Part shown: positions 1 through 8,075 of the stretch, one piece after another | Position numbering within the stretch: the first letter of the stretch is position 1 | Layout of the letters: every line of letters begins with the position of its first letter | Source of the DNA: Christensenellaceae bacterium | Lineage (GTDB): Bacteria; Bacillota; Clostridia; Christensenellales; Christensenellaceae | Assembly (NCBI GenBank): GCA_017523755.1 | Contig: JAFWWA010000038.1 | Location: 62,001 to 126,000 of the forward strand | DNA: 64,000 nt | Reading direction: 5' to 3' | The notes under the pieces: generated by a model | Seen by the model: only the letters and a program-made list of their open reading frames with translations | Database searches by the model: none | What the model was told of the DNA's origin: nothing | Position numbers and translations under genes: made by a program

Positions 1-276
1 CTTGAAGGTATGGAAAAAGCGGTAAAGGAAGAGACTGCCAAAGAGGAGCTCTCAGTCATAATCTCCAGGCATCCATGTGCCCTTATAGACAGGACCAGGA
101 AGAATAAATACGCATCTTCCGAAAAGTGCAGGAACTGCGGTATGTGCATGAAGCTGGGCTGCCCTGCGATAACAAGGACCGAGAAAGGCGTCGTAATAGA
201 TCAGTCGATGTGCCAGGGCTGCGGTCTCTGCAGCAAGGTATGTCCTTTTGGCGCGATAGGCGAGGTGGAGAGATGA
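1..276 (+). CDS. iorA: Indolepyruvate ferredoxin oxidoreductase, alpha subunit (C-terminal part, cut by window edge)
   Basis: The reading frame is open from the first base, so the gene begins upstream and only about 91 C-terminal residues are visible. They hold a two-cluster ferredoxin domain with CRNCGMCMKLGCP and CQGCGLCSKVCPFGAI, each a CxxCxxCxxxCP-type [4Fe-4S] motif. This is the usual C-terminus of IorA, which with IorB oxidatively decarboxylates aryl-pyruvates (transaminated aromatic amino acids) to aryl-acetyl-CoA and reduces ferredoxin in the cytoplasm. The stop overlaps the iorB start (ATGA, 273-276), indicating translational coupling. The thiamine-diphosphate domains cannot be checked here. 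Confidence 0.9.
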   Translation, partial: LEGMEKAVKEETAKEELSVIISRHPCALIDRTRKNKYASSEKCRNCGMCMKLGCPAITRTEKGVVIDQSMCQGCGLCSKVCPFGAIGEVER

Positions 277-845
277 AGACAGATATCCTTATAGCCGGTG
301 TCGGCGGGCAGGGAACGCTGCTTGCGAGCGTGCTCCTTGGAGATATAGCGATAACTGAAGGAAAAGAAGTAAAGCTTTCCGAAGTGCACGGCATGGCTCA
401 GAGAGGCGGCAGTGTGGTCACGCATGTCCGCATAAGCGACGGTCCCATAGCTTCCCCGGTGATAGACAACGGACAGGCCGATATACTTCTTTCATTCGAG
501 ATGCTTGAGGCGTTAAGATCGCTTCCGTTCCTTAAAAAGGACGGGATGATATTCGTCAATGAGCAGAAGATAATGCCCATGCCCGTTATAACGGGAGCGA
601 GATCATATCCTGAGGATATAAGGGAAAGACTGGAACAGGGCACTAAGAACATCAAATACATTGACGCGGCATCACTCGCAAGAGAAGCCGGCAACATGAG
701 GACGATAAACACGGTAATGCTCGGCGCTCTGTCAGGTTCGATGGATACCCCGGTCGATACATGGCTCAAAGCCATTGAAAAATGCGTGAAGCCGGCCTTC
801 GTCGATGTGAACAAGAAAGCATTCATGCTTGGCAGGAACATATAG
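273..845 (+). CDS. iorB: Indolepyruvate ferredoxin oxidoreductase, beta subunit
   Basis: A 190-residue protein of the pyruvate ferredoxin oxidoreductase gamma-domain family. It opens with ILIAGVGGQGTLLAS, the glycine-rich signature of this fold, followed by EVHGMAQRGGSVVTHVRI, which is typical of IorB and of 2-oxoacid oxidoreductase gamma subunits. It pairs with IorA in aryl-pyruvate oxidation. The start at 273 was chosen because it forms the ATGA overlap with iorA and gives the standard N-terminus; the frame is open further upstream, but that part is inside iorA. A small hairpin (GCAGAC/GTCTGC) lies just after the stop, near 847-863. Confidence 0.93.
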   Translation: MKTDILIAGVGGQGTLLASVLLGDIAITEGKEVKLSEVHGMAQRGGSVVTHVRISDGPIASPVIDNGQADILLSFEMLEALRSLPFLKKDGMIFVNEQKIMPMPVITGARSYPEDIRERLEQGTKNIKYIDAASLAREAGNMRTINTVMLGALSGSMDTPVDTWLKAIEKCVKPAFVDVNKKAFMLGRNI

Positions 846-922
846 GGCAGACCGGTGTCTGCTCCGTCTCATCCGTGTGATGTGACATGGTATCAACTGA
901 CTTATGACAGGAGGATATGGAT

Positions 923-1336
923 ATGGTAAGACAGCTTTCGATTTTTCTTGAGAACAAGGTAGGCATGCTGAAAGAGTTTGCTGAGATCATGCGTATCCAC
1001 GGATTTAAGACAAAAGGTGTCTCTATCGCAGACACGACGGATTTCGGGATCTTAAGGCTCATCGTGGATGATCCCGACAAGGCTGTTGAGACCTTCAGGG
1101 CTAACGGATTTACCGCAAGCCTTGCCAAGGTAGTAGCTTTCAGAGTGAAGGATAACAGCGATTACGGGAAGATATTCGGCCTGTTCGCAGAAAACGGCAT
1201 CAGCATCGAATATATGTATACCATCTCAGGCAAGGACAATATCATAGTCCTGAGAGTCGACGATATCAGTAAGGCTGACTGCATACTGAAGGATAAAGAG
1301 ATCAGTTCTCTTGAAGAAAGCGAGATTTGGGGATAA
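923..1336 (+). CDS. Tandem ACT-domain protein
   Basis: A 137-residue protein made of two ACT-like halves (about residues 1-67 and 68-137), starting MVRQLSIFLENKVGML and with a second unit around FGLFAENGISIEYMYT. ACT domains bind amino acids. Small stand-alone ACT proteins often sit beside indolepyruvate oxidoreductase and phenylacetate-CoA ligase genes, so an aromatic amino acid sensor is plausible but not shown. Of two in-frame ATGs (917 and 923), 923 is better spaced, 8 bases from GGAGG at 910-914. It lies about 80 bases after iorB and ends 2 bases before the alr start. Confidence 0.85.
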   Translation: MVRQLSIFLENKVGMLKEFAEIMRIHGFKTKGVSIADTTDFGILRLIVDDPDKAVETFRANGFTASLAKVVAFRVKDNSDYGKIFGLFAENGISIEYMYTISGKDNIIVLRVDDISKADCILKDKEISSLEESEIWG

Positions 1337-1338
1337 AA

Positions 1339-2445
1339 ATGCTTAGACATACTTATCAGAAGATCGATTTGGGAGCTGTAAGGCATAATATAGAAGAGCT
1401 TGGCAGATTTGCTCCGGGGAAAATGAGGATGGCCATCGTCAAGGCTGACGCCTACGGGCACGGTGCCCTTGAGACTGCGAAAACGGCCATAAAAGCCGGC
1501 GCGGACTGGCTCGGAGTCGCGACTCCCGAGGAAGCTGAAGAGCTCGCCGGCCTTAAAAAGCCTATCCTGATACTTTCTCCTATAGGAGAGGAAGCCACAA
1601 AAGATGCGGTCGATCTGGGTATAAGCATGTGCGTATTCACGGATGAACAGATCGAGACCGTGAAGAAAGCTGTAAAAGCCACCGGAAAAAAAGCAAAGAT
1701 ACACATCAAATGCGATACCGGTATGGGACGCATAGGCATAAGGAGCGAAGATGAGCTTAACGGTATCCTTGACAGGATAGACGGGGATATCATCCTTGAA
1801 GGCATGTTCACGCATTTCGCGACTGCCGATGAGCCGGATCTCACATATGCCGAAAAACAGCTTGGACAGTTCAGAAAATACGTTGCTTTAGTAAAATCAA
1901 GAGGCTTCAGCCCGATAGTGCATGCCGCAAACAGCGCCGCGATATTCTCGCTCGACTGCAGTGATTTCGATATGGTGAGGATGGGAATAGCCATGTACGG
2001 ATATCTTCCCTGCCCCGGATTTGACGCGAAAGGTGCTGATCTAAGACCGGCAATGAGCGTAGTCAGCAGCATATCGCATATTAAAAAGGTCCGTGTCGGG
2101 GACAGCATAAGCTATGGGAGGCATTTTACGGCTGAAAGGGAAAGCATCATAGCTACAGTTCCCATCGGATACGCGGACGGCTATATGAGAGCCAATTCGA
2201 ACAAGGCCTGTGCCATCGTGAACGGAGTACGTGTACCGGTCTGCGGGAACGTATGCATGGATCAGATCATGCTCGATATAACTGACGCGGGAAAAGCGGA
2301 GATAGGTGATGAAGTGGTCCTTATGGGGACTCAGGGAGATACAGTGGTGTCTGCTGATGAGCTTGCTGGATATGCAGGAACTATCAGTTATGAGATTTTG
2401 ACATCGTTTAAAGGCAGGATGCCAAGGGTATATCTAAATGGATGA
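1339..2445 (+). CDS. alr: Alanine racemase
   Basis: A 368-residue fold-III PLP enzyme that interconverts L- and D-alanine for peptidoglycan. The PLP lysine is in AIVKADAYGHG (Lys35). Further landmarks are the THFATADE region, the barrel motif MGIAMYGYLP, the second catalytic tyrosine in SYGRHF and GNVCMDQIMLDIT near the C-terminus. ATG 1339 is preceded by GGGG (1329-1332) at good spacing; a TTG at 1327 lies inside the ACT gene and is less likely. The stop overlaps the next start by 8 bases. Confidence 0.96.
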   Translation: MLRHTYQKIDLGAVRHNIEELGRFAPGKMRMAIVKADAYGHGALETAKTAIKAGADWLGVATPEEAEELAGLKKPILILSPIGEEATKDAVDLGISMCVFTDEQIETVKKAVKATGKKAKIHIKCDTGMGRIGIRSEDELNGILDRIDGDIILEGMFTHFATADEPDLTYAEKQLGQFRKYVALVKSRGFSPIVHAANSAAIFSLDCSDFDMVRMGIAMYGYLPCPGFDAKGADLRPAMSVVSSISHIKKVRVGDSISYGRHFTAERESIIATVPIGYADGYMRANSNKACAIVNGVRVPVCGNVCMDQIMLDITDAGKAEIGDEVVLMGTQGDTVVSADELAGYAGTISYEILTSFKGRMPRVYLNG

Positions 2446-2980
2446 CAAGAAAAAGATTAGAAACAAGATGCTCTCCGTAAGGGAGAATATGAAAAAGAGG
2501 ACAGTAAATTCGGTTTCGAACAATGTCTGCAGGATGATAATGGAACTGGATGAATACAAAAATGCCGAGACCGTATTCGTATATATGGCTTTCAGGAATG
2601 AGATCGCTCTTGACACTCTCATAAATGACTGCCTGGAGAAGAATAAAAAGGTCTACGTTCCCGTCATCGTGGGAGACAAGATGTTCGCTGCCGATTATTC
2701 AAAGGATACCTGTCAGGGACCGTTCGGAACTACGGAGCCGGTTGAAAAGAATATATTCGAAGGAACCTGTGACCTTTCGATTATCCCTTCTACGGCATGC
2801 GATCTTCTGGGAGGCAGACTTGGATTCGGGGCAGGCTACTACGATAAGTATCTTGAGGGCAGGAATACCTGCAAGCTCGCTCCGATCTATGATTTCCAGC
2901 TTATAGATGAGCTGCCGCTCGAGCCACATGACATACTCATGGATATCGTCGTAAGACCGGGCGGGATACTGAGATTCTGA
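2438..2980 (+). CDS. 5-formyltetrahydrofolate cyclo-ligase family protein
   Basis: A 180-residue protein with the family C-terminal signature GGRLGFGAGYYDKYL and the N-terminal basic helix (KKKIRNKMLSVRENM) that contributes to ATP binding. The enzyme converts 5-formyl-THF to 5,10-methenyl-THF using ATP, salvaging an inhibitory folate in the cytoplasm. Length is normal for the family. Its start lies inside the end of alr, so the two are probably translated together, and rsmD follows after 10 bases. Confidence 0.92.
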   Translation: MDDKKKIRNKMLSVRENMKKRTVNSVSNNVCRMIMELDEYKNAETVFVYMAFRNEIALDTLINDCLEKNKKVYVPVIVGDKMFAADYSKDTCQGPFGTTEPVEKNIFEGTCDLSIIPSTACDLLGGRLGFGAGYYDKYLEGRNTCKLAPIYDFQLIDELPLEPHDILMDIVVRPGGILRF

Positions 2981-2990
2981 GGATAGTGTA

Positions 2991-3533
2991 TTGAGGATAA
3001 TAGCAGGCACTGCAAGGGGGCGGAGGATCGAAGCTCCTGAGGGTATGGATACAAGACCTACTCTGGACAAGGTCAGGGAGGCTGTTTTCGGTAAGCTTCA
3101 GTTTGTCATACCTGAAAGTAATGTGCTGGATATGTTTGCCGGGAGCGGAGCCATGGGCCTTGAAGCTCTCTCAAGAGGCGCGGTAAAATGCACGTTTATC
3201 GATATCTCAAAAAAAGCTGTCGTCACTGTAAAAAAGAATGCCGATTTCCTTGGGTTCAGCGACAGGGCTGTTATCTATAAGGGGGATTCGGTAAAGATCC
3301 TTGAAGGTGTCGATGAGATATATGATTTCATATTCATCGATCCGCCGTATAAGGAAGGCCTTTATGAAAGCGCCTTTGAGGCAGCAGTAAAGCATATGTC
3401 CGATTCTTCCGTCATAGTATGTGAGCATGACCGGGAGATACAGTTCCCGCCGTCACTTGATATAATCGACGTGAAAAGATATTCCGGTATCTTTATAACT
3501 TATCTTACGAAAACAAACAGTGAGGAGATATAA
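2991..3533 (+). CDS. rsmD: 16S rRNA (guanine(966)-N(2))-methyltransferase RsmD
   Basis: A 180-residue class I SAM methyltransferase starting with TTG at 2991. It shows the RsmD N-terminus MRIIAGTARGRRIEAP, the RPTLDKVREAVF stretch, the SAM-binding loop LDMFAGSGAMGLEALSRGA and the catalytic IDPPY motif, the [D/N]PP[Y/F] of N6/N2-type methylases. It modifies G966 in helix 31 of 16S rRNA. The frame runs into coaD, whose start comes 1 base after this stop. The rsmD-coaD pair is a very common order in Firmicutes. Confidence 0.95.
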   Translation: MRIIAGTARGRRIEAPEGMDTRPTLDKVREAVFGKLQFVIPESNVLDMFAGSGAMGLEALSRGAVKCTFIDISKKAVVTVKKNADFLGFSDRAVIYKGDSVKILEGVDEIYDFIFIDPPYKEGLYESAFEAAVKHMSDSSVIVCEHDREIQFPPSLDIIDVKRYSGIFITYLTKTNSEEI

Positions 3534-3534
3534 A

Positions 3535-4014
3535 ATGAAAGGGATATATCCCGGCAGTTTCGATCCGCCTACAGCAGGTCATATAGATCTTATAAAGCGT
3601 GCGTCCGGTCTGTGTGATGAGCTCTTAGTTGCCGTGATGGTCAATCCGTCAAAAGCCGGTGCTTTTACACCTGAAGACAGGGTAGAAATGCTAAAAAAAG
3701 CTTGTTCAGACCTAAAAAATTTGAAAATCTCATTTTATTTTGGTATGCTATCAGATATAATAAAAAGAGAACGTTGTGACTGTATCATAAGAGGTGTAAG
3801 AAACACCGCTGATTTTGAGACGGAAAAGGACAGAGCGGAAGCAAATCTGAAGCTTTCCGGTGTTGAGACGCTGGTGCTGTATTCTAATCCCGCATACAGT
3901 CATATAAGTTCCAGCATGGTGAGGGAAATATTGTATTTTGACGGGGATATCAGTGGATTTGTTCCCGGAGAGATACTTGATGAAGTAAAGCGTTGCTATA
4001 ATAGGGGGATGTAA
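3535..4014 (+). CDS. coaD: Pantetheine-phosphate adenylyltransferase
   Basis: A 159-residue nucleotidyltransferase catalysing the penultimate step of CoA synthesis (4'-phosphopantetheine + ATP to dephospho-CoA). It has GIYPGSFDPPTAGHIDLIKRA with the TxGH nucleotide motif, the GVRN..DFE region, and HISSSMVREI near the C-terminus, which replaces the usual ISSS(L/M)VKE. ATG 3535 is chosen over an in-frame start at 3520 inside rsmD because GAGGAG (3522-3527) is placed correctly for it. Confidence 0.96.
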   Translation: MKGIYPGSFDPPTAGHIDLIKRASGLCDELLVAVMVNPSKAGAFTPEDRVEMLKKACSDLKNLKISFYFGMLSDIIKRERCDCIIRGVRNTADFETEKDRAEANLKLSGVETLVLYSNPAYSHISSSMVREILYFDGDISGFVPGEILDEVKRCYNRGM

Positions 4015-4015
4015 A

Positions 4016-4507
4016 ATGGAAAAGGTAGATTTATTCGCACTGATAGATGAGCTTCAGCAGGAGATAGAAGAGAGCCCCAACAGACTGCTCTCTAAAGACA
4101 GCAAGGTCATCGACACAAATTATGTACTTGAGATAATCGAAGATATAAGGAATGCTTCCAAAAATGAGTTCGAGAGCTCAAGAAACATCATGAAGGAAAG
4201 AGATACGATCATCGCAAATGCAAATGCCCAGGCAGATGCTATCATAAAGAGTGCGAATGAGAGAGCAGAGATACTTGTTTCTGAAAACAGTGTTGCGAAA
4301 GCTGCTTATGACAAGGCTGTGAAAATGGTCGAGCAGAGTCGTGCAAAATCCAAGCAGATCCGTACAAGCGCGATGGATTATGCTACAGACGTTCTCAATG
4401 AGCTTGAGAGCTACTTCAATGAGTACCTCGGATATGTAAGAGAGAACAAGGAAAGGATCACCGGAAAGAGCACTGTAGTTACAGAAGACAATACTGTAGC
4501 TGAATAA
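4016..4507 (+). CDS. Coiled-coil protein resembling DivIVA/V-ATPase subunit H-like proteins
   Basis: A 163-residue, charged, mainly helical protein. Residues about 45-120 are rich in Ala, Glu, Lys and Arg with heptad-like spacing (IANANAQADAIIKSANERAE and onward), as in small DivIVA-like or H-subunit-like proteins annotated in Clostridia. There is no signal peptide, membrane segment or catalytic motif. It starts 1 base after the coaD stop and ends before a terminator, so it is the last gene of the alr-rsmD-coaD run. A structural role in division or the envelope is only a guess; its true function is unknown. Confidence 0.75.
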   Translation: MEKVDLFALIDELQQEIEESPNRLLSKDSKVIDTNYVLEIIEDIRNASKNEFESSRNIMKERDTIIANANAQADAIIKSANERAEILVSENSVAKAAYDKAVKMVEQSRAKSKQIRTSAMDYATDVLNELESYFNEYLGYVRENKERITGKSTVVTEDNTVAE

Positions 4508-4537
4508 TATCGCCTGCTTTTGATCTTAATGATATTT

Positions 4538-4574
4538 AACTGCTCCTGAATTCATAAAAGGAGCAGTTTGTTTT
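4538..4574 (+). terminator. Rho-independent terminator whose 3' arm contains a ribosome binding site
   Basis: A perfect 10-bp stem AACTGCTCCT / AGGAGCAGTT (4538-4547 and 4559-4568) with an 11-base loop is followed by TGTTTT. It ends the alr-coaD operon. The 3' arm includes AGGAG at 4559-4563, 12 bases before the ATG of the next gene, so read-through RNA would pair this site away. Confidence 0.8.
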
Positions 4575-4575
4575 A

Positions 4576-5511
4576 ATGAAGGAAAATATGGAGAACTACA
4601 GTTACGCCAGAAAGGCATTTTCCAGGATCGGAATAGCGATGTGCCTGCTAGAGATAGCATCCAATTTTTCAGGCCTATTCCTTTCATTCATAAATGACAG
4701 ATTTCTTCATCTTGGTGAAAACGTTTATATGCTTATTGCCGAAGTGGTCCCGATGTATGTCATCGCATGGCCTATAGCATATCTTGTTCTGAGCGGGATG
4801 CAGACCGCGTCGCTTGATAAGAAAAAGCTCGGCGCGGGAAACCTGTTTTCCTTTTTCTGCATCTCTCTTCTGGGGACGCTTATAGGTACGCTCATAAGCA
4901 GGGGAGCCATATGGGCGATAGAACAGATATCGGGCAGGGCTGTATCCGATATCATGGCGCTGTCTTTAGAGGATATGGACTTAAGGCTCTCTTTCCTTAT
5001 AACAGTTCTGCTGGCCCCTGTAATGGAGGAGCTGCTTTACAGGAAAGCGATAATAAACAGGACGGCTATGTTCGGACAGAAGCAGGCGATCATATTTTCA
5101 GCGCTCTGCTTTGGTCTGGCTCACGGCAATTTCTATCAGTTCTTCTATGCCTTTCTTGTAGGGATAGTCTTCGGATATGTTTATTCCGAGACGGGTAAGG
5201 TAATATATACCATCATCCTCCATGCTCTTCTCAATTTTATCGGAGGATTCCTGCCTTTGCTCATAGAGAATTCATTTGCTTCAGACATTACTAGAAATGC
5301 GTATGCGCTGCTCCTTGCGGTAATCGAGGTCGCGTTCTATGTGCTGGGTCTCGTATTCCTGGTGATACACTCAAAATCTGTAAGACTGTCAGAGACCGAG
5401 GTGTCGCTGCCTTCTAAAAAATGGAGAAGGTACACGTACTGGAATATAGGTATGATACTGTTCTTCATGATATCGGCGGTCCTGTTCTGGTATCTTACGT
5501 TTGAGGTCTGA
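4576..5511 (+). CDS. CPBP family intramembrane glutamic endopeptidase
   Basis: A 311-residue polytopic membrane protein with about eight hydrophobic segments. The Rce1/CPBP motifs are visible: EELLYRKAI (EExxxR motif), FGLAHGNFYQFFYAF (second motif) and HALLNFIGG (third motif, HxxxN). In bacteria these proteases mature bacteriocins or peptides or protect against them; the substrate here is unknown. The start may be 4576 or 4588; the latter has AAGGA four bases upstream, the former relies on AGGAG inside the preceding terminator. It is monocistronic, between two terminators. Confidence 0.88.
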   Translation: MKENMENYSYARKAFSRIGIAMCLLEIASNFSGLFLSFINDRFLHLGENVYMLIAEVVPMYVIAWPIAYLVLSGMQTASLDKKKLGAGNLFSFFCISLLGTLIGTLISRGAIWAIEQISGRAVSDIMALSLEDMDLRLSFLITVLLAPVMEELLYRKAIINRTAMFGQKQAIIFSALCFGLAHGNFYQFFYAFLVGIVFGYVYSETGKVIYTIILHALLNFIGGFLPLLIENSFASDITRNAYALLLAVIEVAFYVLGLVFLVIHSKSVRLSETEVSLPSKKWRRYTYWNIGMILFFMISAVLFWYLTFEV

Positions 5512-5519
5512 CAGACAGT

Positions 5520-5549
5520 AAAAAAAGCGCTTTTCCAAGCGCTTTTTTT
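5520..5549. terminator. Bidirectional terminator between convergent genes
   Basis: The stem AAAAAAAGCGCTT / AAGCGCTTTTTTT (5520-5532 and 5537-5549) has a 4-base loop and U-tracts in both directions. It separates the CPBP gene (+) from the MalY-like gene (-). Confidence 0.9.
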
Positions 5550-5565
5550 GTATGCGGTTTCTTGA

Positions 5566-6696
5566 TCAGTCAATACCGTCAAGTATCTCAAACAGCCTGT
5601 CAAGGGCTTTTTTGAGGCCTTCTCTCGGGCAGCCGAGGTTGAACCTGACGAAGCCTTTGCCGTTATCTCCGAAGGTGCTGCCTTCGTTGACTATCAGCCC
5701 GTGTTCCTTTAACAGTGCAGCTGGCTGATCGGAATAACGTGAAAGATCCACCCAGAGGAGATATGTCCCTTCGATCCTGATTGCGTCTATGCCGTGTTCG
5801 CTGAGCCTTTCAACAGCATAATCCCTGTTACCTTTCAGATAATGATTGAGCTCATCCACCCAGCCTGCACAGTATTTATATGCGGCGATCGTAGCAGCCA
5901 TGCTTAACGGATTGTGTCCGCCTATGGAATCTCTTCTGTATACCTTCTGCAGCTTATCCCTTGTTTCCTTATCAGGCACGATGATATTCGAATTCGAGAG
6001 CCCTGCGATGTTGAATGTCTTCGAAGGTGCGGTGCAGACGACGAGTCTGTCATAACCCTTTGCTACCTCGAGCATGGAATGATGCTTTCCTTCAAGTATG
6101 AAGTCGCAATGGATCTCGTCTGATACGATATAAAGAGAGTTCTTTTTGCATATCTTGAAAAGCCTGTTCAGCTCTTCTTCAGTCCAGACCCTTCCAACAG
6201 GATTATGGGGGCTGCACAGAAGGAGCATGCTTGCATCTGCAGCTTTCTTTTCAAGATCGTCAAAATCGATCCTATATCCGTTTTCTGTTTTTATAAGATC
6301 ATTGTGTACTGTTTTTCTGCCGTTGCCGTCGACTGCCGAATAGAACGGGAAATAGACAGGTGACTGTACTATCACGCCGTCGTCGGGTTCAGTAAGGGCC
6401 TGGACCGACATCGTGAGGGCTGTAACTATGCCGGGAGATACAATGAACATATCCTTAGTGATGCCTGAAACACCGTGCCTTGTGTTAAACCAGTTTATAA
6501 CAGCTTCATAGTACTCATCGGTAAATCCCTGATATCCCATTATTCCGCTCATGGCTCTGTCTGCTACAGCCCTGCATACTTCGGGCGGAGAATCGAAATC
6601 CATATCGGCAACGTGCATCGGGATGGCACCTTCAGGGATGTTCCATTTTGAGTTCCCTGAGCCTGCTCTTGGTGTGAAAGTATCGAAAATGCTCAT
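5566..6696 (-). CDS. MalY/PatB family PLP enzyme (probable cystathionine beta-lyase)
   Basis: A 376-residue fold-I aminotransferase-like protein. It has the family N-terminus (IPMHVADMDFDSPPEV), SPGIVTALTMSVQALT, CSPHNPVGRVWTEEEL, SDEIHCDF and the PLP-lysine motif APSKTFNIAGLSNS (Lys226). MalY/PatB proteins catalyse beta-elimination from cystathionine or cysteine, giving homocysteine or sulfide, pyruvate and ammonia via an iminoacrylate intermediate. The ridA gene lies immediately upstream, 8 bases away, which fits because RidA hydrolyses such imines. An aminotransferase role cannot be ruled out. Confidence 0.88.
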   Translation of the reverse strand: MSIFDTFTPRAGSGNSKWNIPEGAIPMHVADMDFDSPPEVCRAVADRAMSGIMGYQGFTDEYYEAVINWFNTRHGVSGITKDMFIVSPGIVTALTMSVQALTEPDDGVIVQSPVYFPFYSAVDGNGRKTVHNDLIKTENGYRIDFDDLEKKAADASMLLLCSPHNPVGRVWTEEELNRLFKICKKNSLYIVSDEIHCDFILEGKHHSMLEVAKGYDRLVVCTAPSKTFNIAGLSNSNIIVPDKETRDKLQKVYRRDSIGGHNPLSMAATIAAYKYCAGWVDELNHYLKGNRDYAVERLSEHGIDAIRIEGTYLLWVDLSRYSDQPAALLKEHGLIVNEGSTFGDNGKGFVRFNLGCPREGLKKALDRLFEILDGID

Positions 6697-6704
6697 GGTT
6701 TACC

Positions 6705-7082
6705 TCATTTCTGTGCAACGAGTTCTATCTCTACAAGTGCGCCTTTGGGAAGAGCACCTACCTGAACTGCCGAACGAGCCGGGAAATCCGCTGTGAAGTA
6801 TTTGCCGTAAACCGCGTTGACTTTTGCAAAGTCGTTCATGTCGGTAAGGAATACAGTCGTCTTTACCACATCGGCATAATCAAGTCCGAGACCTTTAAGC
6901 ACAGTGCCTATATTCTTAAGTACCTGTTCCGTCTGTCCTTCGATCGTGGTATCTTCGATATTCCCCGTTTCGGGAACTATAGGGATCTGGCCGGAGAGGA
7001 AAAAGAGACCGTCTGCGGAAACTGCATGTGAATAGGGACCGATCGCTTTAGGAGCGCCTTCGATGTTGTATGTTTTCTTCAT
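6705..7082 (-). CDS. ridA: RidA family enamine/imine deaminase
   Basis: A 125-residue YjgF/YER057c/UK114 protein. It shows APKAIGPYSHAV at the N-terminus, FLSGQIP, the DYADVVKTTVFLTDMNDFAKVN stretch and the C-terminal PARSAVQVGALPKGALVEIE, whose arginine binds the substrate carboxylate. It hydrolyses 2-aminoacrylate and related reactive imines released by PLP enzymes, and is co-transcribed with a PLP beta-lyase. Its ribosome binding site (AGAGG, 7093-7097) lies inside the 3' arm of the upstream terminator. Confidence 0.95.
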   Translation of the reverse strand: MKKTYNIEGAPKAIGPYSHAVSADGLFFLSGQIPIVPETGNIEDTTIEGQTEQVLKNIGTVLKGLGLDYADVVKTTVFLTDMNDFAKVNAVYGKYFTADFPARSAVQVGALPKGALVEIELVAQK

Positions 7083-7085
7083 GAT

Positions 7086-7143
7086 AAAAAGACCTCTGTT
7101 TCATTTACTACACTCTGATTATAAATGAAAAGAGATCTTTTTT
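7086..7143 (-). terminator. Terminator of the lspA-rluD operon, overlapping the ridA leader
   Basis: Read on the minus strand, a roughly 21-bp imperfect hairpin (arms 7122-7143 and 7086-7107, 14-base loop 7108-7121) ends in a run of T just before the ridA start. The 3' arm carries the ridA Shine-Dalgarno sequence, and the loop/5' arm boundary carries a TATAAT box. Confidence 0.75.
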
Positions 7144-7146
7144 AAA
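7118..7146 (-). promoter_or_regulatory. Predicted sigma-A promoter for ridA-malY inside the terminator
   Basis: On the minus strand TTTAAA (7141-7146), a 17-base spacer and a perfect TATAAT (7118-7123) precede ridA. Transcription would begin near 7110, in the hairpin loop, so the RNA would lack the 5' arm and leave the ribosome binding site free. Confidence 0.55.
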
Positions 7147-7175
7147 CTCTATATTGTGTACAGCGGATGCCGCCT

Positions 7176-8075
7176 TCAGCTGTTGAGCTTTTTTAAGACA
7201 TCAACGAAATAGGAAGGAAGGGGAGCGATGAACACCATCCTTTTGCCCGTACGGGGATGATCAAGCTCGAGCTTGTAGGCATGCAGCAGCTGGCCTTTAA
7301 GATGGAAGGGCTCATTCTGTCTGCCATAGGTCATATCGCCGACGATGCTGTGCCCCAGACTTTTCATATGGACCCTTATCTGATGTGTCCTTCCTGTCAT
7401 GAGTGTGCATCTTATAAGCGTATATTTACCGCTGAATCTTTTAAGAACGTGGAATAGAGTGACGGCCTCGCGCCCGTTTCTTACTATCGCCATCTTTTTC
7501 CTGTCTGTCGGGTGTCTTCCGATAGGAGCGTCTACTGTCCCGCCATCCTCTTTTATGTTTCCGTGAACAAGAGCTATATAATGCCTTTTTGCGGTTTTTT
7601 CCTGTATCTGTGCCTGAAGGGAAAGATGAGCCGCGTCATTCTTGGCTATGACAAGAAGCCCCGATGTGTCCTTGTCTATCCTGTGGACGATACCGGGACG
7701 GAGCTCCCCGTTTATGCCGGAGAGATCCTTTATATGGAACATTATTGCGTTTACAAGCGTGTGATCGGGATTTCCTGCAGCCGGATGTACGACGAGCCCC
7801 TGCTGCTTGTTAATGACAGCGATATCGCTGTCCTGATATATGATATCTATAGGTATGTCCTGGGGAACGAGGTCTATCTCTTCAGGCTGATCAGGAAGGA
7901 TCAGCTCTATCATGTCACCGGATCTGACCTTATAGGATGCGTCTTTTATCATTCCGTTGACAAGTACATTTCCGTCTTCGATAAGACCCTTTACCTTGGA
8001 CCTTGTAAGTTCGGGAACGTTCTCTGATATGTATTTGTCGATCCTTCCGGCATCATCAGCTGCTTTTAATATCAT
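7176..8075 (-). CDS. rluD: RluA family pseudouridine synthase (RluD-like)
   Basis: A 299-residue protein with an N-terminal S4 RNA-binding domain (residues about 12-75, SKVKGLIEDGNVLVNG) and the RluA catalytic domain with HRIDKDTSGLLV, which includes the catalytic Asp, followed by LMTGRTHQIRVHM. It isomerises uridines in large-subunit rRNA. It overlaps lspA by 20 bases; lspA-rluD is a widespread gene pair. It is the last gene of the hlyD-PLPHP-sepF-divIVA-lspA-rluD run and is followed by the terminator at 7086-7143. Confidence 0.93.
   Translation of the reverse strand: MILKAADDAGRIDKYISENVPELTRSKVKGLIEDGNVLVNGMIKDASYKVRSGDMIELILPDQPEEIDLVPQDIPIDIIYQDSDIAVINKQQGLVVHPAAGNPDHTLVNAIMFHIKDLSGINGELRPGIVHRIDKDTSGLLVIAKNDAAHLSLQAQIQEKTAKRHYIALVHGNIKEDGGTVDAPIGRHPTDRKKMAIVRNGREAVTLFHVLKRFSGKYTLIRCTLMTGRTHQIRVHMKSLGHSIVGDMTYGRQNEPFHLKGQLLHAYKLELDHPRTGKRMVFIAPLPSYFVDVLKKLNS

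Noticed and set aside
1162-1815. 217-codon open frame on the minus strand across the ACT and alr genes
   Set aside because: It is antisense to two well-supported genes, has no ribosome binding site and its translation shows no recognisable domain.
7512-8027. 171-codon open frame antisense to rluD
   Set aside because: It is the complement of conserved RluD sequence and has no family features of its own.
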